A DNA stretch of 64,000 bases from positions 1,999,860-2,063,859 of the forward strand of contig MU004231.1 of the NCBI GenBank assembly GCA_010405405.1, in the 5' to 3' direction. The first letter of the stretch is position 1; each line of letters begins with the position of its first letter. Origin of the DNA: Microthyrium microscopicum (lineage: Eukaryota; Ascomycota; Dothideomycetes; Microthyriales; Microthyriaceae). A model generated the notes under the pieces. The model saw only the letters and a list, made by a program, of their open reading frames with translations, was not told the origin of the DNA and did no database searches. Shown here piece by piece: positions 35,601 to 46,522 of the stretch. A program made the position numbers and the translations under genes.

Positions 35601-35837
35601 AACGTCACAATCTCAACGCCATACATCGCAGCCAATGCGGACGATATCACAGCATACGTGGGAAATACCACGGACGTGAGTCTACCAAGTGGTGTGGTAG
35701 CGACGAGATATGTCAGGTTATCTATCTCGGGAAGTCAAGGAGCTCCCAGTACAGCGGGTGCATCGGTAGCAGAATTTGCTGTTTTGCGAGATGGTGGTGG
35801 CCGATTGGTGCCGAATGGTGTGGTGACGAGCCTATAA
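32659..35837 (+). CDS. treA: Acid trehalase, glycoside hydrolase family 65
   Basis: Four exons (32659-34138, 34193-34767, 34816-34939, 34990-35837; introns 54, 48 and 50 bp) give 1008 residues, close to the Aspergillus TreA and yeast Ath1 sizes. The start opens a signal peptide (LLILNISLFLTIFGNATA). The N-terminal GH65 beta-sandwich follows (YDDDAWTLTTTNL, ISLANGYFGINLA). The catalytic (alpha/alpha)6 barrel includes GFIFWDADVWMAPGLV (residues ~418-433), CFDYEYHINGDIGLQLFNYY and KQADVVLIDDF (about 627-637). The C-terminal ~150 residues look like an F5/8-type beta-sandwich (SAVDG-like AAVDGAISTKWQP). It hydrolyses trehalose to two glucose outside the plasma membrane, for growth on trehalose. 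Dense N-x-S/T sites agree with secretion. The splice joins restore family motifs. Confidence 0.93.
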
Positions 35838-36300
35838 TGCCTTGTATTAATGATTTGACGACTTTGTAAAAGTCTATTTCTATTGTCAACAAATAATATA
35901 ATGTCTCTGTTCTTTGTATATATGCTTCCGAGCTCCATGTTGATTTAGGGTAGCATGATGGGAAGTCGATTTTTCAGAATCAGATCTTGCTCAAGTTGCC
36001 TAGCCTTTGACAATGGAAGTCAGACAAGGTAATTGAATGTTTAACGATAGAATTATGGGGTGAGATAGACTTTATTTGACTTTCCTATAGCCGCGATAGG
36101 AGATGAATCTGGAAAAGGGGTCGCTAGCCGAGGTGAGGTTCCTGTAAGCGCGCGTCAATTACTGATTACTTATACTTTTTGGAGGCATCTTGCATCGGCG
36201 TCCTTCAAAGATAAGCTCCATGAAATATACTTATTACCTAGAGACTACATATACAGTCCTTCCAGTCTCAGCCTTGTCAAAACGATTGAATTGGAGCAAT
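35838..36300. other. Intergenic between trehalase and F-box genes
   Basis: This is 463 bp without a supported gene. An in-frame upstream ATG at 36190 would extend the F-box protein but adds no conserved sequence. Confidence 0.5.
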
Positions 36301-37496
36301 ATGGCCCCCATGCACATCTTTGACCTCCCCAACGAGGTTGTAGATCACTTCCTCAATTTCGTACCCTTCAAGGACTTATTCCCACTTACTCTGGTCTCCA
36401 AGGCATTCTGCCAAATCACAATATCTCATATCCAGGACCGTCACAATGAGTCGTTGCGTCCATTAACGGAGTGCGGCCGCGACTGGTGTGGCTGGCGCAC
36501 TCCGAATCGATCTATGGCATATCGCATCTTTCAACCTGCTGATCGCTATATGAGCCCATTGGTATATGTTACTCCGTCGGAGAAGTCACCAACCTCTTTG
36601 ATTTCGCCTTTTGAGTATGTGTCTGTTGTGGAGCAACTGCATGGTAAGAATATCTACTTAATACTCACCTCCTCTCGTTCCGTTGAGAGTTTTATACATC
36701 ACTATTTCATAAGAAAATGTTGGAATAGAACCCAATCAAGATTTTAGCTGTCGTTTCAGTTGACAATCTCCATAATCGAAAATCCACAAGCTAATAGCCG
36801 CCAGATATTCACACACGCTACACATCACTCCAGCCAGCAAACCGCTCAAGCCCACATGCTCGACCATTCACTGAAGAGAGAAACATGCGCGATGCCCCTC
36901 GCGGCCTCATGGCAGCCTCCAGCGGTGTCGCACGGCGAATCGCACTAGACCCCGAAGAGCGTTTCACCCAAATGCTCTTCAAGGTTGAGCTTGTAGAAAA
37001 GCGTAGAGTCAGCGTGCCCACAGCCGAAGGCGTAATCCGTGTCTTTCGCGATTGGCTCGAGAACTGGGCGAAAGCAGCCGAGCGAGAAGCTGAAGAGATG
37101 ATGCCGACGATGGGCAGCCACCAAGAGTGGATGGCCGCCACGAAAGGCCAGACGGTGTTGTGGCTGGGCGAGGAGCAGAAGTTGGTGGGATTTCGGGTCG
37201 CGGTGTTGAGACCGGAGGCGCGTGATGGACAGGCGCCGCAGGAGGGGGCATATTGGATCAAGTTTTGTGGTAAGTGAGAATTTTCAAACCGAAGGGTGAG
37301 GTGTTAATGAGTACTAGATCTGATTGTACGGACCAGCCAAATTGTGCGGAGCACTGAGGCACTTCCTGTCGAAGAGCCGCATCTTGGTTTTGAGCCTTTG
37401 AAGATGCAATTGCGGAGATCTTCGAGTATCGGCTCCCTACTCCCCCGAATGCGGCGTTCTAGATGGGCGAGTATTCTGGATGGAGATGTCGACTAG
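36301..37496 (+). CDS. F-box protein
   Basis: Three exons (36301-36643, 36838-37269, 37318-37496; introns 194 and 48 bp) join in phase to 317 residues. The F-box lies at residues ~3-45: MHIFDLPNEVVDHFLNFVPF then LFPLTLVSKAFCQI. F-box proteins bind Skp1 and bring a target to the SCF ubiquitin ligase. The rest has no recognised substrate-binding repeat. It ends in a basic, Ser-rich tail (RRSSSIGSLLPRMRRSRW). The acceptor of intron 1 was set at 36837, the second of two nearby CAGs, because the first (after 36833) leads to a stop. The first intron is long for this region, so a small missed exon is possible. Confidence 0.75.
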
Positions 37497-38212
37497 ATGA
37501 TTCTCAACAGTATCAACTGGATAGATCGCAGTCTCTTCATTACACAGCTGTTCCGGACAACTTGCGCCGGCAAATCACACTCACCAACAGAAATGCATGC
37601 TCCAGCGACTACGCACACGAAGGAGTACGAGGGAGGATCAATTCCATGATCTCATGTCCCAGGCTTAAGGCCAAAGTGACTTCCACTACCTTTATAGGAT
37701 ATCAATTGGGATTTTGGAAACGAAAACGTAATACACCAAAGACAGAAAGCGCGAAAGTAAGTACAAATTAGATTCGGCAGCTAAACCGTCGTGTACGAAG
37801 CCGATTACGGAAGACATAAACACTTGCTATGCTGGAGCTCGAATGCAATGGACGATAATTCTTTTTTATAAGAGATGAAACACAGGATTAAAGGGTCTCA
37901 ATCAAATCGACACAGTCGGTCCCCAGGAGCGGAGAAATCGGTACGAGGGTAATTACCTTCAGTCTAGGCTTCTTGATACACATGATCTTATCAAAAGTCC
38001 TCCCAGGTCGTTGATTCTGTTCTCAGAGCGACCTTGGAGTCTGCTAGTAAATCAAGAATGGAATGGAAGCCCCCAGATAACAACAGCCTCGTCACATATA
38101 CGCATCACAGGTGATACTTCAAATGATGAAGGCACAAAGCCAGATTTTGAGAGCTATTGAGTTGTTTCTGGTTGTTTGAGCACTCCCAAGGATCACTCAG
38201 ATCAGGATGCAT
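37497..38212. other. Intergenic between convergent genes
   Basis: This is 716 bp between the ends of the F-box gene and THI6. Frames present (37463-37771) start inside the F-box gene and show no domain. Confidence 0.5.
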
Positions 38213-39936
38213 CTACCTCGAATGTTGAAAGACTTCCACTTTCCCACCCTTGATCCACGATTGATCTGATTCCGGGCTTTGGGCTATCTGGTATAAAGTA
38301 TCGATCCATGCAGGCAGAAACGAGCCTGGACCCCTGATGGCTTCCTTCGTTGTTGCTTGCTCTGCAGCTATCTCGTATAGCAGAAGTGCGGCAAGAGTTG
38401 CGAGAAGTTTGTTCTCTCGATGAACAGCAAGAAAAGCGGCAATTACGGTACCTAAGCAACATCCCGAACCCGTCACAAGGCCCATATATTCATGCCCGTT
38501 CCGAACAAACACGGTCTGATATCCATCACTCACGATGTCTACAGCACCGCTCATTACAACCACGCAACCTCCGCAGCGTTTCGCAACCTCTTCCACCATA
38601 ATGGCTTTCTGCCTTAGTGTGAGATTGCTTGGTGCACTATCGACTCCATGCTGTTGGGCAGATGTTCCTGCAATGGTCGCGATCTCACCTTCATTGCCTT
38701 TGATTACGTCGAAAAGTCCTGCAGTCAGAACTGTTTGTAGGGCTTCCTTGCGAAGTTCAGTTGCTCCGCACCCAACGGGATCAAGCAATACAGGGTTTCC
38801 TGCTGCGTTGTATGCAGATATGGCCTTTACATACTGATCCAGGCTATCCGGAGTGACAGTCCCCATGTTGATAACCAATGACCCACCGAGTTTCGCCAAA
38901 TCCGCTGCCTCAGCTCCATTTCCAGACATGATTGGACTACCACCTATTGCAATAGCCATGTTCGCGGCCATTGTTTGTACAACCGTATTGATCATGTTGT
39001 GGCAGAGTGGTTTTCGCTGCACAACAGCTGCGATATAATCTGGGACGAATGACAGGTTCGTGATTTGCATTAGTCCTAACGATTGCGTCCTACTGATTGC
39101 AGGTAGGGCTGCGATGAGATTTCTCAAGTTTTGTGATGCTTCAGACGGATTTGGGGCAGCCATGATCGCACTGACTACTGCAACACCGTCAAGTGCAACG
39201 TCGTCGTGCCGAGATTGCCGAAGGATTTGTTGTACATTTGAAGCATTTACCCCACCGATACAAACACATGGAGTGTTCAGTGAGTTGCTGCGAAGTTCAG
39301 TAAGAATCTTTTGTACTCCAATAGCTCCGATGATAGATTTGGTATCTTTCTTGCTTTCATGACTTAGTGGATGAGCCTGAATGAAGTCATGATCCAAAAC
39401 ATACGTTGAAGTCGCAAACACCGTTCCTATGCCCAAATATGTAGCCCCATTACGAGCAGCTGTCAAAGCTTCTTCAACGCTAGAAGTCGATACTCCAATG
39501 ATGGCATTTGGCAGCGATGTCCGAAGTATGCGCTGAACAGCTTGAAGATCTGTTTCAAATGGTCATTTCTGCTCAATGTTGAAATATAAGTAATGCAGCT
39601 TACCCATATCATCCTGACCTACATGAACGCCTTCCGCACCAATAGCAATGGCAACATCTATACGATCATTGATAATTAAAGGTACTCCATGTCGCCTGGT
39701 AATCTCATGTAAAGTAGATGCTTCTCGAACGAGCTCCGCTGTATCGGCGGTCTTGTTTCGATATTGGACAACAGTAACACCTGCATATCATTAGAGATTG
39801 ATCGTTACTAATAGTAGACCGAGCATAACTAGATACCGCCTTTGATACCACTTTCAACCACGTCAGCCAAGCATCGATCTCCTAGAATTTCCGGAGTTGA
39901 GTCTGTAACAAGGTACAAGGTATAATCCACCGCCAT
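38213..39936 (-). CDS. THI6: Bifunctional thiamine-phosphate synthase / hydroxyethylthiazole kinase
   Basis: Three exons (39936-39837, 39780-39604, 39549-38213; introns 56 and 54 bp) encode 537 residues, the usual fungal Thi6 size. The N-terminal thiamine-phosphate synthase domain starts MAVDYTLYLVTDSTPEIL and has GVTVVQYRNK, PLIINDRIDVA and GVHVGQDDMDL, then GIGTVFAT and CIGGVNASN. The C-terminal ThiM-type kinase starts near residue 255 (HNMINTVVQTMAANMAIAIG). It contains GNPVLLDPVGCGAT, KGNEGEIATI and the VTGSGCCLGTVIAAF anion-hole motif. The enzyme phosphorylates hydroxyethylthiazole and condenses it with HMP-PP to thiamine phosphate. It is head-to-head with THI20, which makes HMP-PP. Confidence 0.95.
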
Positions 39937-40224
39937 TGTAGGGAACTTCCGAACTCATATGCCTCTTAGAAAATGCTTGGTCTGAACATCTGAAGCAGTA
40001 ACTTCAGACTTTGTAAAAACGGAAAGAGTTTGTAAAGGGTTCTGGGCTACTCCACAGGTGGTGTCGATATATAGCGTGGCAAGGGTGTGCGGCGAACTCG
40101 CTACAGCTCCGAAGCTTCAACTTCACTTCAACTTCATACATCAACGCCGCCAATTTTTATTTTCTTTCACCAGTACGGCAAAACATGTCAAATTTTCCTT
40201 GAATCGGACGGCCCATCTGTCATA
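39937..40224. promoter_or_regulatory. Shared bidirectional promoter of THI6 and THI20
   Basis: This 288-bp gap separates the start codons of two thiamine genes. ATATATA at 40067-40073 is a symmetric TATA-like site near the middle and could serve either side. I see no TPP-riboswitch aptamer consensus here; fungal TPP riboswitches are usually in THI4/THI5 (NMT1) introns, so a protein factor is more likely. Confidence 0.6.
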
Positions 40225-42400
40225 ATGCCTAAAGTACCACGACTAATGATCGTGGCGGGTTCGGATTCTTCTGGAGGGGCGTACGCATCTCCTTTTGCAT
40301 TCTGGTATTACAGGATTCTGACATCATACTAGAGGACTGGAAGCGGATCAAAAAGTCGCGGCAGCGCATGGTGTTTACTCGATGACTGCCACGACTGCCC
40401 TGACCGCGCAAAACACCCAAGGTACCTTACTCTATGGAACAAACCGTACAAATGTTGTACCTGCGCTGATTACAACGAGGCATTTTTGACGTACTCAATA
40501 CTCCTGCGGCTTTTGTCAAAAAGCAAATTGATCTGTGCCTGGCAGACATTGGCAGTGATGTGCTGAAGACAGGTAATAAGTTCTACAAGTGGCCATGAGT
40601 AGCATACCCGAATTGACTCCTCATTCTCAAGGCATGCTTGCCACAGCAGAAACTGTTTCTGTGGTTGCTGACGCGATAAAGAGGCACAGCATACCTTACA
40701 GCGTGATAGATCCGGTAAGGCTTCGAGCAAACCCGACAAAAAGCTCGTTAACTGAACTGCAAGGTAATGGTTGCAACTACAGGTGCAAAGTTGCTTCCCG
40801 AAGATGCTATTGAAGTTCTTCTTAAGGAATTGCTTCCTGTGGCCTCGCTTCTTACTCCAAATATTCCGGAAGCAGAGCTTCTTGTCAAGCACTCTGGCTT
40901 GACCCTTGATCAACAGACCAGCACTGTTCATTCACTATTAGAGCTCGCTAAAGAAGTTCAAAATCTTGGGCCCAAGTCCGTTTTGCTGAAAGGCGGACAT
41001 TTTCCAATACGCGATGAAGATACAGGAGATCTGATGATATATAACATTTTGGTTTCTGAAGATGAAGCACCGCTGGTTCTCAAATATCCGCATCAAAACT
41101 CCAAAAACACACATGGCACTGGTTGTTCTTTGGCATGCAAGTGCAAACACTTTCGTTCTTCGTTTCCCTGCTAACTTAGTCCAGCTGCAATTGCTTCGAA
41201 TGTGGCGCGAGGTCTTCCAATCAAAACTGCTATCAAGAACGCGCTCAGTTATGTTGATGCTGGAATTCGCACAAGCCAGGAACTTGGTAAAGGATCAGGT
41301 CCCATCAACCATTTCCACTCGTTAAGTTTTCGTGCATTTTCATCGTAAGCAACTGTTCAGATTCCATTTTCATACTGCTGATCTTTCAAGTGGCGAGTTC
41401 ACCGCGTATCTTCTTGATCGCGACGACGTGAAGAAGGCATGGGATTCTTACACCAAACACGAATTTGTGCGCGGGCTGGGCCATGGCGATCTCCCTGTAT
41501 CACATTTCAAGAGTTATCTCATTCAAGGTGACTGCACAACTTTCCTCCTGAATTCGATCTAATGAACAAACAGATTACTTGTTCTTGGTATATTAAGTTT
41601 CCGCTTTCAGAAATTCGATCTCTAGTACCACACTGACATGGAACAGATTCAATTTTCTCGATCTAACTCATTGGCCGCTTACAAGGCCAAAAATCCAGAA
41701 GATATACAGAGGGTATGTAAGCACAAAATCTGCGCGGTTCGTCACTGATGACGTCCAAGTCTGCTGCGATTGTGATGCATATTTATAGAGAAATGCAATT
41801 GCATATTGACTACTGCGCCGAATACGGTTTATCAAAGAGCGATATTCTTGCTCAAGATGAAAGTTTAGGTAAGTGTTGTCTTGAAGCACCATATAAGTCA
41901 CTAATTTGAGATCGCAGCTTGCGTGGCATACACCAGGTTTTTGACGCTTGAATGTCAATTTGATTGAGATGACTAAAATGCCTAGATTTGTACTCGATAT
42001 CGGCCAAAGTGAAGACTGGCTAGCTTTACAGATAGCAATGTATCCATGCTTACTAGGATACGGGGCAATCGCTAAACGACTGTATTCAGATCCGACAACA
42101 TTTCGAGATGGCAATCCTTACATGAAGTGGATTGAGAATTACGTTGCCGCAGATTATCAAGAAGCTGTTTGCCTAGGTTCAGGTACAGAGCTCAAGTTTT
42201 TGTTCAATCTATTATCTGACCTAGTCACAGAATTGATTGAACAGCACATTTTAGATCAATCTCCAGCTCGGATAGAACAGCTGGTTCGTATCTTTATTCA
42301 AGCTACTAAAGTAGGAAAGACGACCTCTGCATGTCTTCAGCATCTGACCATTAAATTCTAGCTCGAAGCCTCGTTTTGGGATATGGGCTTGGCTGCGTAA
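40225..42400 (+). CDS. THI20: HMP/HMP-P kinase fused to TenA thiaminase II
   Basis: Fourteen exons are joined in phase to 504 residues: 40225-40280, 40333-40421, 40480-40572, 40632-40714, 40764-41136, 41185-41344, 41391-41527, 41574-41587, 41647-41712, 41760-41868, 41918-41936, 41986-42182, 42231-42310 and 42362-42400. The kinase half starts MPKVPRLMIVAGSDSSGGAG and has ALTAQNTQG, DPVMVATTGAKLL, LTPNIPEAE and HGTGCSLASAIASN (about residues 223-236). The TenA half runs from HEFVRGLGHGDLP through SYLIQDYLFL, ACVAYTRFVLDIGQSEDW and KWIENY to FWDMGLA. It phosphorylates hydroxymethylpyrimidine twice for Thi6 and salvages pyrimidines by TenA. Intron 5 (41137-41184) has a GC donor (GCAAGT). Exons 8 and 11 are only 14 and 19 bases. 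Confidence 0.92.
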
Positions 42401-42700
42401 ATGAGCATTATGGTTGGAAAAGGGTGACACCCAGCGAGAGACATACATTCAGCTTCGATCTACCAGTGCAGAATCTTCACGACAAGAGTCTAGACACTCA
42501 GAGTTTTCTCGAAAACTATTTTCACTTCAAAAGAGCCGAGAATAATATCAAAATCTAGCGCACTATATGGCATGTAGAAAAGTGGTCTCAAGCCGGTCTA
42601 AGAAATCCAGGACTGCGAACTCGCATTATCATTCCGCACAAAACCGTTCCTGATCTCCGTAAGAGTGTCATATCATCAAGATGACATGCGATAGCAAACG
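42401..42700. other. Intergenic between convergent genes
   Basis: This is 300 bp between the THI20 stop and the arrestin stop. I see no further structure. Confidence 0.5.
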
Positions 42701-44176
42701 TCAATTCCCAAAATCGTTCCTTTTCAGAGGCAGATCCTGCTTGTCCGGCAACTCCAATGGCTCTGCCTCAAAACCGTCCGTATAACGAGGAGGGGCAGGT
42801 TCACTTTCCTTCTCTTCAGAAGCACCTGGAGAATATGCTGGAAGCGGGGGCTCCACACTTTCCCGAGTCATTGCTCGCCTGGGCGGATCGCGGGGCCTCG
42901 TATTATGGCTGGAGAGTTCCGATGTTTTCCTTACATGCCTGGACAGGACAGTTAAGGTATCGGCGTGTTCAAAAGAAAACTCCTTGTCAGCACATCTGAG
43001 CTTTACCTTTACTTTGATACGGTGTGATAGAGCAACATTGACTGATGAGAAGCCGGGGTCAATATTTGGCATTCGAAACTTCCCAGTTCCGAATGTAGAA
43101 AGGTCCAGAAATGAGTCGAGCCTGGAAGTATTAATTACTGTGCCTGGTTTGGCAACCAACAACAAGTCGTCTTTGCTTATTGATTGATCGATGACCTGGG
43201 GAAGAGGCTGATGATCAATTTTGGTGGCATTGCATAGACAATATTCGGATTCGAGCAACGACCATTCCGAGGATGGACCACACCGAAAATCGCAACGACT
43301 TTTGACTTTGACAACGACACTTGTCAATACGAGCTGAGGAGACTCTACGAGGTCTTCAGACACATCAACAGCTACAACAGCCTATGAAGGATTAGTAACC
43401 TGTACTATCAATGTAGGGACGTTGAACAAGGGTAAAATAGATCCACATACCAATTGAACAGGCAATACACAGCCATAGTAGGCAGTCGTTGGATAAAACA
43501 GGCGGACGCGGAAGTGGGCCCAAGGAAGTTCATCACGTTTGAACACCGAATGCATCTTTTCTCGGAAACTCAGTTCTTGCTTTCCTGGTAACAACTTCAT
43601 TGAGCGTATTTGAAAGACACTCTCTCGACAACAAGGGCCTGGATCCGGCACTTGCACATCTCTTGTGGCCACATAAGTCAAAGGTAATTTCCATTGCTCC
43701 TTTTTGGAGCGCAGTAGCTTTGGATTCTGTCGAGTCATGACTGCTTCAAGGTAGTAGTATATCTCGGCGCGATCGGAGCCATTGCTGATGCTATACGATG
43801 GTGGCAATGGATGTACTTGGTTCCTTCCTACACATGTTCCCTCTGGTCTGAGTGAATAGCCAGTACCTCCACCAACGGCTGGATCTGTTTTTGATGGAAA
43901 AGTGAATTCAAACTTCCAAGTATATTTGTCGGGTTTCACGGTGTAGTGATTCTGGTAGAGCTGCTTGCTCTGGAAAATCAGTAATGCGTCTCCTTCTGTG
44001 GATGAACTATCACTATCGCCACTTTGGTAAGTGCTTCCCCGTCCTTTGAAGTTGACAGTGACAGAACCAACAGGGTCATCCTCATGGGCGTCAAGAATAA
44101 CTCTCCCCTTGATGCAAGAGCCAGAAGTATAATAGCCTTGCGGGTCGAAAAGATGGAGATCAAGAGTCGAAGTCAT
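42701..44176 (-). CDS. Alpha-arrestin (arrestin-related trafficking adaptor)
   Basis: Two exons (44176-43451, 43381-42701) flank a 69-bp intron with a TTACTAAT branch and TCATAG acceptor, giving 468 residues. The N-terminal arrestin fold opens with LDLHLFDPQGYYTSGSCIKG and VTVNFKGRGSTY. The C-terminal arrestin half contains VLTSVVVKVKSRCDFRCG and HRIKVKVKLRC. The tail is Pro-rich with LPAY (422-425) and a true PPxY motif, PPRY (439-442), which binds WW domains of Rsp5/HulA-type ubiquitin ligases. The family links the ligase to plasma-membrane transporters and receptors for endocytosis. The specific cargo is unknown. An alternative CAG 13 bases before the chosen acceptor leads straight to a stop. 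Confidence 0.85.
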
Positions 44177-45093
44177 CTAGGAAAAGATTGTCAAAGTATT
44201 GGCTTGAGTTGATATAGGTCTATGAAAGGATGAAGTTGGACAGTATCTTTCTGCGGTCAGAAGTATAGTACCGTAGGTGGTGAAATAAAAATAAATGCTA
44301 AGCAAAAGCTTTAGTCTTTGTTTCGACCATTCACAACAGTCGATATTCGCCCCCAAACTCTGAACGTCCGCATCCAAGTCAGGCGGCCACAGGTAGCAGG
44401 CAAGGCATTTGATAGGGCAACTACTACGATGGCTTTAAGCTAGAGCAAAAGAAATGGGGCAACCTCAACAGTTCTTAGGCACTGCCAACTCGTGACAGAA
44501 GGAAGCGAAATATGGCAGATCTTCTGAACTGATGAGTGACCTTACGAAAATCACAGGAAGATACATCGAATCTCAAACCCCCATAAGCTTCAGTGAGTTG
44601 AGGGAAACTCCAGTTCACACCACGTTACTATAAATGACTGTCTTGACTTGCGCCTTGTCAAAGACTGTAGATCGTTGTCAAGATTCCACCTGTCACCTCA
44701 TATGGAAGTGCATTGCTTGGAATTACGTTTGTATTTTGCAGGCGGCTTATCGCTCGAGGAAACCTCACACCAGGTCAACATTCTGGTCTGGCAAGTCTGA
44801 CAGAGAAAGATAGGCTGTAGAGTCCAATAATTCAAGATGTTTGGACAAAAACCTTGGGCTTTGGCAGGCGTAGTATACTTTGGTGGCATGAGCGACTAGG
44901 CGAGTTACTTCAAGTTGCTCCTGTCTATTACAATTGCACGAGGCGCAGGCTATTAACAAGAAGAAGTTTTTCTCTCAACTTCAACTCTATCTCGCCGCAA
45001 CTCACTGTCATCGACACGCTTTCACTCCAACTAGTACTATTCTAGCATATCATCAAATCTTTTTGCAACCCACTTCACCAGCTGATTTCCACC
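44177..45093. promoter_or_regulatory. Divergent intergenic region, arrestin / repeat protein
   Basis: This is 917 bp between head-to-head genes with no supported ORF. The last 120 bp are C/T-rich and look like the leader of the gene at 45094. Confidence 0.45.
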
Positions 45094-45989
45094 ATGACAG
45101 AACCCTTCAAGTATGTTTACTAGCTTTTCCTCCGTGAAACAATGCTAATTCAACCAGAGCATACCGATACGAGCATACAAGCTACTTGATCGTTGCAAAA
45201 ATCACTAGACCTCTCTTTCTCAACCCACTCGGCCAAAAAATACTAGTCAACCCAAGTCTCAATTTCGGAGATCTTGGTTACATTACTGTTACACCATTCG
45301 GCCAAACAATACTTGTCAACCCAAGTCTCAATATCGGAGATCTTGTTTATATTACTTTTACAAGTGGGCTGATGAACGTGGGAATTGCTGGCAAAGGGAA
45401 GCTTTTCTTGCCAGGAAATCGTTCGCTCAAATATGACGACTTGCTGTATCTATTTCCCGAAGGTGTACAATGGGCAACTGACTGCAATCTCCCTGCTATT
45501 GATCATACTGGCATGCTTGGCAGGGAGAAGACGCATAAGGACACTATGCTCAAACCTCTTCACCAAAAGCTATGCTTAGAGGCCGAGCATGAATCAAGCG
45601 ACGGTGATCACCATCCAGCCACCGGTTCTCCACCAGCCAGCGATACTTCAGATCCGACTCTGGTGCCAGCAGCCAACCAAGAAAGCCCCAATGCTGATAT
45701 TGATCCGACGAGCTCCAAGGTCCCTTCGAATCAGCCATCAGCAATCGACCAAGAAGCTGCGGATTTACATAATCGTCTCGGGAAGCGCGAGTATTTGTCC
45801 GTTGAGCAGGTCAGCAAAGCGTTACACTGGAAAGTTCAGGTTGATCGAGGCTTCCATCACGTCCACATCAGCCAATCTGAGGTTCAGCAGGTCTGGTGGG
45901 CCAACAAACATAAGAAGGGTGATCCATTTGATATGTACCCCGATAGCCTGAGTGAGAAGTTGCGGGCTGCCATGGCATACGGAGGTTAG
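45094..45989 (+). CDS. Unknown protein with internally duplicated 23-residue unit
   Basis: Exon 1 is only 17 bases (45094-45110, MTEPF) and joins exon 2 (45158-45989) over a 47-bp intron with a GCTAAT branch, giving 282 residues. I recognise no family. Residues ~29-74 hold two near-identical units, GQKILVNPSLNFGDLGYITV and GQTILVNPSLNIGDLVYITF. A third, diverged copy follows (KGKLFLPGNRSLKYDDLLYLF). The pattern of alternating hydrophobic residues suggests short beta hairpins. The middle is Pro/Ser/Asp-rich and probably disordered. The C-terminal ~75 residues look folded (LGKREYLSVEQVSKALHWKV, VQQVWWANKHKKGDPF). There is no signal peptide or membrane segment. It precedes a HET-domain gene on the same strand. 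Confidence 0.65.
45231..45368 (+). repeat. Two-copy 69-bp in-frame tandem duplication
   Basis: Units 45231-45299 and 45300-45368 are adjacent and share long identical stretches (for example CAACCCAAGTCTCAAT in both). The period of exactly 23 codons keeps the frame, so this is a recent coding duplication. Confidence 0.85.
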
Positions 45990-46522
45990 GGAGGGAACGA
46001 GCACAGAATGCAGTTTTTGGTGACTTATGATACTCTCCGAACACTAAGATTAGATTTTGATTCATCCCGCTTTGTTATCGAGTGCTTTATTGGCCACAGG
46101 GTGCGTTCCAGTTCTGCCGCCGTATCAAATGCCTTGTGAAGTGTGACAGCTTCAATCAAAAGACTTGTTGTAATCATCTACATTGATGGGAGCGCGTCAT
46201 TTATTCTGCTATGTCGTTGGAGGTAATAAGGTTTGCGGTTGGCCTGAAATTTGAGGCATAGTCCGGAGATGCTACCGAGAAATCCTGATCTAGTCTTATA
46301 CGAGACGAGTGGCTTTTGAGGCTTGGTATTTGCTTTTGCTCTTGCTTTTCGTACTGCCCTTCATCAACTTCACTTGTTTCACGAATTGATAGTACTGTAT
46401 TACTGTATTCTTGTATTCCTTCAGCATAGCGCTCTATTCTGCTATTCGCGGACGCTGACTTCACTCAGGACTTCCTGCGGCTTCCGTAACAAAAGCTTCA
46501 TTGTTTTGTGAAGCGCAGGACA
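45990..46522. other. Intergenic
   Basis: This is 533 bp between two plus-strand genes. I see no supported gene. Confidence 0.5.

Noticed and set aside
39937-40224. TPP riboswitch in the thiamine promoter
   Set aside because: No aptamer-like conserved words were seen, and the known fungal TPP riboswitches occur in introns of other thiamine genes.
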